64,000 nucleotides of DNA, taken from Thermoplasmatota archaeon (GTDB lineage Archaea > Thermoplasmatota > Thermoplasmata > Thermoplasmatales > Thermoplasmataceae). The stretch spans positions 1-64,000 of the forward strand of contig JAMCPG010000042.1 in assembly GCA_023379845.1 (NCBI GenBank), written 5' to 3'. The stretch's first letter is position 1; every line of letters begins with the position of its first letter. The position numbers and the translations under genes were made by a program. Of the stretch, positions 54,570 through 63,212 are shown one piece after another. The notes under the pieces are model-generated. The model ran no database searches and was not told where the DNA came from. It was given only the letters and a program-made list of their open reading frames with translations.

Positions 54570-55619
54570 TCAGCTGGAGCCCGGTGGCTTCAACTTGTCA
54601 AAGTTCATCGATCCGCCGAATTTCTGGTAGTTGGTGACCCTTCTTTCGAAGAAATCAGTCTTGGTTGAATTCATCGCGGCGAAACTGTCAACCCATGGCA
54701 TGGGATGTTTGATCTTTTCATAAGGAGGCTCAAGCCCGATAGATTCGGCCCGCATGTTGCCAAGATACTTGATGTAATTTTCAATGATGTTATCCGAGAG
54801 CCCAAGTATCTGATTCCTTGTGACATATTTTCCCCAGGAAATTTCATGTTCCACAGCAGTCTTGAGCATTGATGAGAGTTCACCCTTTATTTCACTCGTG
54901 AACCACTCCGGGTTTTCATCCGCCAGAGTACGCAGTATGTGCGTAAAGAGTGCAAGGTGCGTGTTTTCATCTCTCTGGATAAGCCGAATTAAACTTACTG
55001 TTCCACCCATCTTGTCCTGCCTGCCAAGTGCATAGAAGAATGCGAAGCCGCTGTAGAAATATATTCCTTCTAGGAGGTAGTCGGCCATGCAGGATCTCAG
55101 GAATGCACGTTCATTTGGGTTCTCTATAAACTCCTGGTACTGGTCTGTAATGAACTTATTCCTTGTGAGGAGGTTTGCATCATCCTTCCACATTGTGTAT
55201 ACCTCATCCCGCGTTATAGAATCAACGACCGATGTAAGGAGATAATCATAGCTCTGAGCATGTATCGTCTCAAAGAAGGCCTGCGTTTTCAGGCATGCGA
55301 CGACTTCTGGCGCCGTTATGTAGAGGGCAAGTGCTCCCAGGTTATCGACCTGAATGCTGTCCAGAAAGATCAGGAACGCTAGTGTTTTCTTGTAAGCTGT
55401 CTGCTCAGCCTCAGTAAGTTTCGGATACTGCCTCTTATCGTCTCCAAGCGGTACCTCGTCTGGAATCCAGAAAAACTGGCGCATCTTCCTGTATAGCTGC
55501 TCTGCCCAGTCGTATTTCACGTTTGCAAATTCAATCAGGTTGGTTGATTTTCCTCCAACAAGTCTCTGGAACTTTAAATCCCTTGTTCCTTCAGGGTTGA
55601 ATAAGAGCTTTTTCTGCAT
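54570..55619 (-). CDS. nrdB: Ribonucleotide reductase R2 subunit, class I
   Basis: 349 residues. It holds the di-metal centre and tyrosyl radical for class I ribonucleotide reduction. All ligands are visible: D87, E117, H120, E184, E218 and H221, with radical tyrosine Y124 in ETIHAQSY. The TAPE segment and RDENTH motif are standard. ATG 55619 has GAGGTGA a few bases upstream, right behind the nrdA stop, so the subunits are translated in tandem. A second R2-like gene that lacks most of these residues lies upstream at 58060-59064. Confidence 0.93.
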   Translation of the reverse strand: MQKKLLFNPEGTRDLKFQRLVGGKSTNLIEFANVKYDWAEQLYRKMRQFFWIPDEVPLGDDKRQYPKLTEAEQTAYKKTLAFLIFLDSIQVDNLGALALYITAPEVVACLKTQAFFETIHAQSYDYLLTSVVDSITRDEVYTMWKDDANLLTRNKFITDQYQEFIENPNERAFLRSCMADYLLEGIYFYSGFAFFYALGRQDKMGGTVSLIRLIQRDENTHLALFTHILRTLADENPEWFTSEIKGELSSMLKTAVEHEISWGKYVTRNQILGLSDNIIENYIKYLGNMRAESIGLEPPYEKIKHPMPWVDSFAAMNSTKTDFFERRVTNYQKFGGSMNFDKLKPPGSS

Positions 55620-55630
55620 TTTATGTCACC

Positions 55631-57886
55631 TCAAGCCTGACATGATTCGCATGCCTCTTCTTTGACTTCTTCCTCGTCCTTTGTGTAATTCCTGAAATAG
55701 TAGAGCGTCTTGACTCCCATTTTCCAAGCATCGTAGTAAAGGTTCATGAACTTTTCCTCATCAAGATCCTGCGTTGCATAAAGGTTCAGCGACTGGGACT
55801 GATCCAGGTGCCTTTGTCTGGCTGCAGCCGCCTTGATGCTCCATGTCTGGTCTATTGAATGCGCCTCCTTGTACAGTCGGGCATTTTCTGGTGTGAGTTC
55901 TGGTGCAACCCTCTTTATGAGAAAGCTTTTTTTCTCCTCGGTGAAAACCGGCTTGAAAATTGGATCGACGCTTGCTGTGGATCCAGCAATTACGCTCGTG
56001 CTGCCCGTTGGAGCAATCGCCATGAGGTATCCATTCCTGATCCCGGATGTCTTGACTTTCTCAGCCAGCTCCAGCCACTTCGGATCATTATAGCCCCTGA
56101 TCCTGAAATATTCACCGGTTTCCCAGTCACTGCCCTTGAACAGCGGATAGGATCCCCTCTCCCGGGCCAGATCACAGCTTGCTTTTATTGCAGCATAGTT
56201 GATGTGTTCAAAGAGTTTGTCAGCAAACGAAACATGTTCTTCGGATTCCCAGTCTATGCCATTCTGAACGAGTAGCTGGTGATATCCTGACACTCCTACA
56301 CCGATAGCCCTGTATCTCATGTTGGTCACTGTAGCCTGCGGAACCGGCAGGTTGTTGAGCGTAATGACATTGTCGAGCATCCTGACCTGAACAGGAATAA
56401 CCTCTGACAGCAGGTCCGGTGTATTAGTCCTGCCAAGGTTGATGGAGGACAAGTTGCATACAACCATGTCACCGGTCTTGTACTGCATTGTTATCACGTC
56501 TTCATTGGTTTGTTCCTGTATCCGCACTGTGGAGGACTGATTCTGCGTTATTTCGGTGCAAAGGTTGGATGAATATATCATTCCAGAATGCTTGTTTGGA
56601 TTCAACCTGTTAACCGTATCGCGATTGAAGAAAAATGGGCCTCCGGTCTCATACAGGCTTTTCAATATAAGGCCAATCAGCTCCAGCGAGCTAATCTCTT
56701 TCTTTGGCACGGTGGAATCTGCCACGCATTCAAGGTATCTTTTCTCGAACTCTTCCCCCCATGAATCTTCAAGGGTCCAACCCTTTCTTATCTTTACCTC
56801 ATGAGGGTCGAAAAGGTACCAGCTTTCTCCTTTTTCAAGTCTTTTGTAAAAGAGATCCGGTACGCATATTCCGGGAAATATGTCATGTGCTTTTCTTCTC
56901 TCATCACCGTTATTGGTTTTCAGATCCAGAAAGTCAATGATGTCTGTATGCCATATGTCGAGCCATATGCTTGCTGCACCCGCTCTCTGTCCGAGCTGGT
57001 TCACTGATACTGCTGTATCATTGTAAAGCCTGACCCATGGAACAACGCCGCTGCCCACGCCCGAATAATCCCTTATTGAGCTACCCAACCCTCTTATGTG
57101 ACCCAGATATACGCCCATTCCACCACCATTCTGGGATATCTGCGCGAATGCAGTCAACCCATCAAATATGCCTGAGATGGAGTCATCCGGGGTATCAATG
57201 AAGCATGAACTGAGCTGCCCTTTGGGTCTTCTGGCCTGGGCAAGGGTAGGCGTAGCCATTGTTATGTAGAGGTTCGATAAGACCTCATAAAACTTCAATG
57301 CCCAATATACCCTGTCCGGCTTAGTTTCTGCAAGAGCAAGGTATATCGACACTCCCATAAAGATGTCCTGTGGGAGTTCAAACCACTTGCCATCCTTTGA
57401 CTGAATTGCATATCTGTCAACCAGGTGCTTCAGGCCCGGGTAGCTAAGAAGCAGATCCCTCTCCGGCCTGATAGCCTTTCCAAACATCTCAAAGTCCTCA
57501 TCAGAATATTCTGAGAGAACCTTGGAGTCATACCTGCCTTCAGCCACCAGTTGCTTTATCAATGTTTTAAAGTTTCCATACGCCTCACCCCTCTGGAGTG
57601 CAGACTCCTTGTAAAGATGATGAAGCAGAAGCCTCGACGCAACAAAAGTCCAGTCAGGTTCTGACATTTTTACTTTCTCGTTTGCGACCCTGATCAGCGT
57701 CTCTTGAATTGTTTTAGTGGAAATCCTCTCCGTGAAGTGTATCTGTGCATCAAGTTCAAGTTCCATCGGATCTACATTCAGCCCCTGGCAGGCTTTTTCA
57801 ATCACCGACCGGATCTTTGTAACATCGATTGGCACTTCCTTTCCTTCTCTGTTTATCACCTTAGTGGGCTTCATTATAAATTCCAA
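55631..57886 (-). CDS. nrdA: Ribonucleotide reductase R1 subunit, class I
   Basis: 751 residues. It carries the catalytic and allosteric sites for making deoxynucleotides. The N-terminal ATP-cone (KVINREGKEVPIDVTKIRSV) is present. Active-site residues are visible: first redox cysteine in QLSSCFID, NLCTEI with the thiyl cysteine, the second redox cysteine in VVCNLSSINLG, APTGST, the LYYFRN tyrosines and C-terminal CESC. TTG 57886 is preceded by GGAGGT (57901-57896), favouring it over the ATG at 57874. Together with nrdB it forms a complete class I enzyme, which needs oxygen. Confidence 0.94.
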   Translation of the reverse strand: MEFIMKPTKVINREGKEVPIDVTKIRSVIEKACQGLNVDPMELELDAQIHFTERISTKTIQETLIRVANEKVKMSEPDWTFVASRLLLHHLYKESALQRGEAYGNFKTLIKQLVAEGRYDSKVLSEYSDEDFEMFGKAIRPERDLLLSYPGLKHLVDRYAIQSKDGKWFELPQDIFMGVSIYLALAETKPDRVYWALKFYEVLSNLYITMATPTLAQARRPKGQLSSCFIDTPDDSISGIFDGLTAFAQISQNGGGMGVYLGHIRGLGSSIRDYSGVGSGVVPWVRLYNDTAVSVNQLGQRAGAASIWLDIWHTDIIDFLDLKTNNGDERRKAHDIFPGICVPDLFYKRLEKGESWYLFDPHEVKIRKGWTLEDSWGEEFEKRYLECVADSTVPKKEISSLELIGLILKSLYETGGPFFFNRDTVNRLNPNKHSGMIYSSNLCTEITQNQSSTVRIQEQTNEDVITMQYKTGDMVVCNLSSINLGRTNTPDLLSEVIPVQVRMLDNVITLNNLPVPQATVTNMRYRAIGVGVSGYHQLLVQNGIDWESEEHVSFADKLFEHINYAAIKASCDLARERGSYPLFKGSDWETGEYFRIRGYNDPKWLELAEKVKTSGIRNGYLMAIAPTGSTSVIAGSTASVDPIFKPVFTEEKKSFLIKRVAPELTPENARLYKEAHSIDQTWSIKAAAARQRHLDQSQSLNLYATQDLDEEKFMNLYYDAWKMGVKTLYYFRNYTKDEEEVKEEACESCQA

Positions 57887-58059
57887 TCAATCTCTACCTC
57901 CAATCGCATGTACAAGGACATAGCCCTCAGTATACTGCAAATGTTTGTAACGTTTTCAATGTTCAAAGATATAAGTTATTTTTGAAAACCACATATGTTA
58001 CCAGTCATGGTTAAATACCATAACCATGTTTGAATACACACTTCAGAAATTATTGTGTT

Positions 58060-59064
58060 TTAGCGGGTTCTGATCTCGGAATAACTCTCAAACCATGGTA
58101 TTGGTTGACCACCAACACCCGGAAACAGTGGGTCGAGCGAGAGCATCTTGAGCACCTTATTTGCCTGTGCCTGGGTGAATTTGGCATTCATCAGGTTGTT
58201 AAGTCCAGGAATCATCCCTTCCGTGAGAAACTGGGTGAAATCGGTTTCCAGGTTGGTAAGATCCCTTATAAGCTTCACAACGTGATCTTTTAGCTCTGTG
58301 GAATTGAGTGATTGGTTTTCCTCTAACAATTTATGGTATATTGAGGTTAAAATCTTGGAATGAACATCGAGATCCCTCTGAATATGCCTCAAAATCTCGA
58401 ACGTTCCAGGTAGCCTACCTCTCCTGGTAAGGGAATAAACAAGGCTCAACTCAGATGGTATCATCACTACCTGTATGAAAAGGCTGATAACAAGATCATC
58501 AATAAAATTGACCACAAGAGGCTTATTTGTGAACTCGAGGAATCTATTGTTGATCAACTTGTTTCTTTCCCGCATTTTCTCAATTGTTCTCCAAGAGTTG
58601 TATAATGGATCTCTTTCCTGTTGTGTCACGACTCCTCTGACTGCATTTGAAAGTGCATTTGTGTGATTAGCTGTCTGTGCGATCATGGCAGAAGCAACAA
58701 GTGTACACTCAGGTGCAGTGAAGTACGGGACTATGACGTAATAATTGTCAAGTAACTCACTCTCGAGGAAAACAAGAGAAGCAAGCACTCTTTCCACGGT
58801 TTTCCTTTCCACTTCAGATACCTGAGAGTAGTCCTTCTCATCCTTGGCCAAGCTGAATTGCTCTCCGTTCCAGTTATTAGCGATCGCTTTAGCATAGAAA
58901 TCGTAGATATCCTGGTACTTAATCTCTCCAAGTTCCATAAGATTCGTGTTGCTTCCTGCTATTATTTTCCTTCGACTGATCCATCTGTCTCCAAGTTCAT
59001 TAAACAGGAAGCTCCTGGAGAGTCTCTGCTGGAGCGTCAAACCAGATTCTGCGGGGTTTATCAT
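58060..59064 (-). CDS. Degenerate R2-like subunit lacking metal ligands and radical tyrosine
   Basis: 334 residues, clearly homologous to the neighbouring R2: around the active site the two align without gaps at a constant offset of 14. Ligand positions have changed: D87 is E101, E117 is T131, E184 is Q198 and E218 is L232. The two histidines remain (H134, H235), and radical Tyr124 is L138. The shared FLxS, DN and TAPE residues and helix lengths show that the fold is kept. It cannot hold a normal di-metal radical site. By analogy with yeast Rnr4 it may pair with the active R2 or regulate it. ATG 59064 has GAGGT upstream; it ends 174 bases before nrdA on the same strand. Confidence 0.85.
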   Translation of the reverse strand: MINPAESGLTLQQRLSRSFLFNELGDRWISRRKIIAGSNTNLMELGEIKYQDIYDFYAKAIANNWNGEQFSLAKDEKDYSQVSEVERKTVERVLASLVFLESELLDNYYVIVPYFTAPECTLVASAMIAQTANHTNALSNAVRGVVTQQERDPLYNSWRTIEKMRERNKLINNRFLEFTNKPLVVNFIDDLVISLFIQVVMIPSELSLVYSLTRRGRLPGTFEILRHIQRDLDVHSKILTSIYHKLLEENQSLNSTELKDHVVKLIRDLTNLETDFTQFLTEGMIPGLNNLMNAKFTQAQANKVLKMLSLDPLFPGVGGQPIPWFESYSEIRTR

Positions 59065-60131
59065 TTTTACCTCAATGTTTCATCACAGCTCGACCTAATG
59101 GCGTAAAAACGTGAACTCGCTAATTCTGCCCCTTCTTACACCACTGAACGATTTTGTAGATATGCCAGATAATATGAAGGATATTAGTAGATTTTTCCTT
59201 TTTAAGAGAAAGTCAAGTTTAAGTGATAGTGTGCTGAATCTGCTGTATAATTGAAAGAACTGTTAAGAGCGTTCTAGAATGACAACATGTAAGGAAAGAG
59301 AAAGCACGTTGAACTGTCCCTTAACAGCGTTATGGACCAGGAGGCAAAGGAGCAGGCATTTTCTGCCATATAAGAGCGCTCTGACAACGGGAAGGCAGGA
59401 ATGAATGGAGAAGAGAACGCCGAAAACTAATGAGGGCGATCCTGTACCATGAAAACCGCAGATATGCCTTTCTAGATCTAGGCAAGGATATTCGAGAGAT
59501 ATTCCCGCGTTGAGAAGCCAATAGAATCCACGTTACTGGCATCATATATCGTGTATCCACAAGAAACTTCAGGGCAGTTCTCAAGAACCCAGGCATTTAA
59601 CAGAACACTTTTCACGTTGACTTTAGATGCCTGTTATTATGATTTTTCATCACCTGCTCAAGCCCTGCGCCTCATTGGATAAACGGTGACCTAATGGTTA
59701 GTCTAATCCTTTTCCCAGTTAACAGTCGAAAAACCAAGCCTCTCAGATCTCTGATAGTTAAGAATTCACCATCGTGGCAAGCATGTCATTTTGGCTGATA
59801 TGGCAGCAGGAACCGCAGCTCCAAAAAGCTACGCCTTTCTCAATTCATCTTCTCTTATTATTTCCAACTTAACTGGAACCCTTAGGATCTTGCTGATTAC
59901 CCTCTCGTTCCGGACAACCTTTTCTGCCTTTCTTCGGGTGTCGCAGTACTGGAATATCACTCCGTTCCTCAGGACCACGAACCTTTCCATCATGGTTGAG
60001 AATGGAATCAAGCCATTTTACCTTTGACCATCTAAATTCATAAACACCAAATGATAAACTCGCTAAGCAATCAGGAAATGAATCAAGATGAAATGTATTG
60101 TATTTTTCTAATTGTATATGATACTCATGCA
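59065..60131. other. Long gene-poor region with degenerate reading frames
   Basis: About 1.07 kb with only one plausible gene (59829-60011, minus). On the plus strand, from about 59428, a frame reads MRAILYHENRRYAFLDLGKD, then IREIFPR and TGA, then RIHVTGIIYRVSTRNFRAV to a TAA. It looks like a small decayed gene of unknown type. No tRNA, CRISPR or clear IS signature was seen. The segment immediately before 60132 is AT-rich and should contain the promoter of the formiminotransferase. Confidence 0.4.
59829..60011 (-). CDS. Small basic protein, possible
   Basis: 60 codons from ATG 60011. The sequence (FVVLRNGVIFQYCDTRRKAE, then VISKILRVPVKLEIIREDEL) has the charge pattern of a real, soluble alpha/beta protein, and it is more protein-like than the opposite-strand frame over the same DNA. 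No family recognised. It may be the remaining part of a longer gene. Confidence 0.4.
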   Translation of the reverse strand: MIPFSTMMERFVVLRNGVIFQYCDTRRKAEKVVRNERVISKILRVPVKLEIIREDELRKA

Positions 60132-61028
60132 ATGCAGCTAGTGGAATGCGTTCCGAACTTCAGTGAGGGAAGAAATAAGGAGACCGTAGATAAGATTGTG
60201 TCAGCGATTAGATCCATAGAGGGAGTCAAGATACTGGACCAGGAAATGGATCCCGATCACAACAGATCGGTTGTGTCATTCATTGCTCCACCGGACGCGG
60301 CAAGAAAAGCAGCTTTTGAGGGGATAAAGAAAGCATCTGAACTTATTGATATGACAAAGCATCATGGAGAACATCCCAGGTTCGGCGCATCCGATGTGAT
60401 ACCGTTCATTCCTATTTCTGATGTTACCATGAAGGATTGCATTGAGATCTCCAGAAAGCTAGGGGAGCAGGTTGGAAAGGATCTGAACATACCTGTCTAC
60501 ATGTATGGCAATTCTGCCCTTCTTGAAGCCCGAAGGAGCCTGGAGGATATCAGGAACAAGAACTTCCAGTACGAGGAGCTGTCAAAAAGCATAGGCGAAG
60601 CCAAATGGAAACCAGATTACGGGCCATCTATGGTTGGAACGGCAGGCGCGTCAATCATTGGCTCAAGGGAAGCCCTCATTGCCTATAATGTAAACCTGAA
60701 TACAACAAACCTTGAAACTGGCAGGAAGATTGCGAAGGCTCTGAGGGCAAAGGATGGAGGTTTGACGTTTGTAAAATCGCTTGCATTCTTTATCAAGGAG
60801 AAGAACATGGTGCAGATTTCCATGAATCTGACGAATTTCTCAAAGACACCAGTTTACAGGGCGTTTGAACTTGTGAGGATTGAAGCCCTCCGCTACGGGA
60901 TTACAATAGCTGAATCTGAGGTGGTTGGACTGATCCCAATGGAGGCGATCGTGGAAGCATCCAGGTACTACCTACAGCTAAATTCATTTAAGTCTGATCA
61001 GATTCTGGAAGTTAGAATGATGGAGTGA
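60132..61028 (+). CDS. ftcD: Glutamate formimidoyltransferase
   Basis: 298 residues. It transfers the formimino group from formiminoglutamate, a histidine breakdown product, to tetrahydrofolate. Signatures: VECVPNFSEGRNKETVDKI at the N-terminus, DPDHNRSVVSF with the catalytic-site histidine, HPRFGASDVIPFIP and the C-terminal ESEVVGLIPMEA. The frame is open from 60051, but the upstream 27 codons do not fit the family, so ATG 60132 is used. The downstream cyclodeaminase acts on its product, and the two form an operon. In mammals both activities are fused in one FTCD protein. Confidence 0.9.
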   Translation: MQLVECVPNFSEGRNKETVDKIVSAIRSIEGVKILDQEMDPDHNRSVVSFIAPPDAARKAAFEGIKKASELIDMTKHHGEHPRFGASDVIPFIPISDVTMKDCIEISRKLGEQVGKDLNIPVYMYGNSALLEARRSLEDIRNKNFQYEELSKSIGEAKWKPDYGPSMVGTAGASIIGSREALIAYNVNLNTTNLETGRKIAKALRAKDGGLTFVKSLAFFIKEKNMVQISMNLTNFSKTPVYRAFELVRIEALRYGITIAESEVVGLIPMEAIVEASRYYLQLNSFKSDQILEVRMME

Positions 61029-61034
61029 GTGTGT

Positions 61035-61661
61035 ATGAACCTTGAAAATTTTATAGAACGACTTTCAAGCAAAGAGCCGGTTCCCGGTGGAGGGGCTGCC
61101 AGTGCGCTTGTTGCCATAGTTGGTGGCGCACTCGACTCGATGGTGTCTGCCTTAACATCCGGGAAGAAGGGGTATGAACAGAACCAGGCGAGGATAGCAC
61201 AGATAGCTGAGGAGGCATCAAGGTTGAAAAAGGAACTCGAGGACCTGATGAGAGATGATGAAGCAGCCTTCAATGCCATCTCGGCTACATGGAAGCTGCC
61301 AAAGGGGACTGAAGAAGAAAAGGAGAAAAGGTCAAAGATGCTTCAGGAGGCGCTTAAGCATGCAATACAACCACCATGGAAGATTGCAGAAAAGGCGCTT
61401 GATATCATGGATCTTTCAATAGAGCTCATAAAGATAGGAAACAGGAATGCAGTCACCGACTCGGGATGCGGGTTGATCTTTGGATTTGCTGCTGCAGAAG
61501 GAGCCCTTTTGAATGTAGCAATAAACATAGATGCCATAACAGATCCTAAATTTGCCGAAGAAGAGAGAACAAAAGTCAGGAACCTTCATTCAAAGCTTGA
61601 AACGAGAAGAAGCGAGGGAATGACACTGCTTCTTGGTTCCTTGAAAGCACCTCCTTTCTAG
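61035..61661 (+). CDS. fchA: Formimidoyltetrahydrofolate cyclodeaminase
   Basis: 208 residues, all-helical. The family signature PVPGGGAASALVAIVGGAL lies near residue 15 and the conserved aspartate pair (RDDEAAF) near residue 75. It converts formimino-THF to methenyl-THF, releasing ammonia. ATG 61035 is preceded by GGAG (61022-61025) that overlaps the ftcD stop, so this start is chosen over GTG 61029. It follows ftcD by 6 bases and precedes a DNA methyltransferase gene by 14 bases. Confidence 0.88.
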   Translation: MNLENFIERLSSKEPVPGGGAASALVAIVGGALDSMVSALTSGKKGYEQNQARIAQIAEEASRLKKELEDLMRDDEAAFNAISATWKLPKGTEEEKEKRSKMLQEALKHAIQPPWKIAEKALDIMDLSIELIKIGNRNAVTDSGCGLIFGFAAAEGALLNVAINIDAITDPKFAEEERTKVRNLHSKLETRRSEGMTLLLGSLKAPPF

Positions 61662-61675
61662 ATACCGGCAGAACC

Positions 61676-62713
61676 ATGACCAAGCCCATTTCTCCACGGG
61701 AGGATCTATTCAAAGCAGTGGGAAGCACCGTTGACACTGGGCTAACTGCAGGCATGACATCTTCTAAAGTTTCAGCGGAGAAACCCAACATTCAAGGACA
61801 TCGAAAATACATTTCGCGGCTTCCGCCCGCAGTGAAAGCAAGCGGACCGGGCTTCGAGTCAGGCATCCTCTATCTATGCGACAACTTAAGAATCATGAGC
61901 GCCCTGCCTGACAACTTCATTGACCTGATTTATATGGATCCGCCATTCTTCACCGGCAAGGATCGAAGAGCGAGATCAAGAATAAAGGAAGCAGAAGATT
62001 CATTTGAGGACAAATGGGGATATGACATAGAAGGCTACATAAAGTGGCTAAGTCCACGTCTTATTCAAGCCAGGCGCCTTCTGAATTCAACCGGGCTGAT
62101 ATACCTGCACCTGGACTGGCACGCAGTCCACTATGCCAAAGTTGAAATGGATCGCATTTTTGGCTATAAGCGGTTCATAAACGAGATAATATGGAGATAC
62201 AGGACCGGCGGCGTATCCAAAAACATGTTCGCCCGGAAACATGATACCATACTTTCCTACTCAAAAACGCGAATGTATAGAATTGAGCCATGGAAGGAAA
62301 AGGCATATACAAAGAGCCGGTACAGGAAGGCCGGAAAGGTAAACTATGGCTCAGGAGAAGCAGAATTCTTCAGAGACTCAAATGGAGTATACAACTATGT
62401 TAACGCATCAGATGTATGGGAAATTCCTTATATAAACTCTCAGGCCAAAGAGCGGGTAGGATATCCATCACAGAAGCCTGAATCCCTTCTTGAACGAATT
62501 ATTTCTTCTTCCACTCATAGAGGGGATATAGTGGCAGACTTTTTCTGCGGATCCGGTACAACCGGGGTTGTTGCACAGAAGCTTGGAAGGCGTTGGATAC
62601 TCGCAGACCAATCAATCAATGCACTGGAAGTAGCAAGAATGCGTTTGCGGCAAATTACTGCAGATAATGGCAACAACCATGTAAACAACGAAATAACGAT
62701 ACATAGATGCTGA
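61676..62713 (+). CDS. Beta-class DNA methyltransferase, orphan
   Basis: 345 residues. Catalytic motif IV is DLIYMDPPFF (D88-P-P-F91), and the SAM motif I is ADFFCGSGTTGVVAQKLG near 287-304. The order IV before I marks the beta group (type III Mod-like or CcrM-like enzymes methylating adenine N6 or cytosine N4). MDPPFFTGKD resembles the DPPYNTGKD of type III Mod proteins, but the protein is too short for a Mod subunit. No restriction gene is near. It starts 14 bases after fchA. The N-terminal 60 residues match no domain I recognise. Confidence 0.85.
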   Translation: MTKPISPREDLFKAVGSTVDTGLTAGMTSSKVSAEKPNIQGHRKYISRLPPAVKASGPGFESGILYLCDNLRIMSALPDNFIDLIYMDPPFFTGKDRRARSRIKEAEDSFEDKWGYDIEGYIKWLSPRLIQARRLLNSTGLIYLHLDWHAVHYAKVEMDRIFGYKRFINEIIWRYRTGGVSKNMFARKHDTILSYSKTRMYRIEPWKEKAYTKSRYRKAGKVNYGSGEAEFFRDSNGVYNYVNASDVWEIPYINSQAKERVGYPSQKPESLLERIISSSTHRGDIVADFFCGSGTTGVVAQKLGRRWILADQSINALEVARMRLRQITADNGNNHVNNEITIHRC

Positions 62714-62828
62714 ACGAACGCATGTTATGGAGCGGCAGCAAAGATTACTTTCTGAGTTTTATTGCATGGAATGATCAGAATATTCAGATAAATATATATA
62801 TTATATTCGTAATATCACCCCGATAGAA

Positions 62829-63011
62829 ATGCCATATAAATTTAAGTGTGCCGACATAGGGATGAACTGCGGTTTTAGCGTAAAGGGAAACAGCCCGGAT
62901 GAACTGATGCCAAAGATTGCGGAACATGCAAAAACGGCCCACAAGATAGATGAAATTAACGAAGACCTGAAGAAGAAAGTTCAGGGCGCAATAAAGAAAA
63001 CAATGTTTTAA
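62829..63011 (+). CDS. DUF1059 family protein
   Basis: 60 residues. The DUF1059 pattern is visible: FKCADIGMNCGFSVKGNS near the N-terminus and IAEHAKTAHKI in the middle, then a charged tail. Two cysteines (C8, C14) and a histidine pair could bind metal. A TATA-like AAATATATATATTATATT (62789-62806) lies about 30 bases upstream, which would give an almost leaderless message. Function unknown across the family. Confidence 0.8.
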   Translation: MPYKFKCADIGMNCGFSVKGNSPDELMPKIAEHAKTAHKIDEINEDLKKKVQGAIKKTMF

Positions 63012-63060
63012 CCCTATATTCAAAACCCATAAAAATTTTATAATTTTCAAGGTATATATT

Positions 63061-63081
63061 ACCCGGATGTTGCCACCGGGT
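63061..63081. other. Hairpin ACCCGG/CCGGGT, 9-base loop
   Basis: A 6-bp GC-rich stem occurs 50 bases after the DUF1059 stop, without a T-run on the plus strand. It could be a terminator or an operator. A direct repeat AGCCGGGA (63173-63180, 63193-63200; 20-base spacing) lies just before the next gene. Confidence 0.25.
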
Positions 63082-63212
63082 TCTGGATGGAGAGCAGACT
63101 TCGTTACGTTATCTTATAATGTTGACGGCATCAAATCCTTAATTTTTGCATCACCATAAGAAATAACTATTGAGCCGGGATGCAGTAAGTCAAGCCGGGA
63201 GCACATCCACGA

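Noticed and set aside
60051..60131. N-terminal extension of glutamate formimidoyltransferase
   Set aside because: The 27 extra codons do not resemble the family, which starts at the VECVPNFSEG segment. The DNA there is promoter-like.
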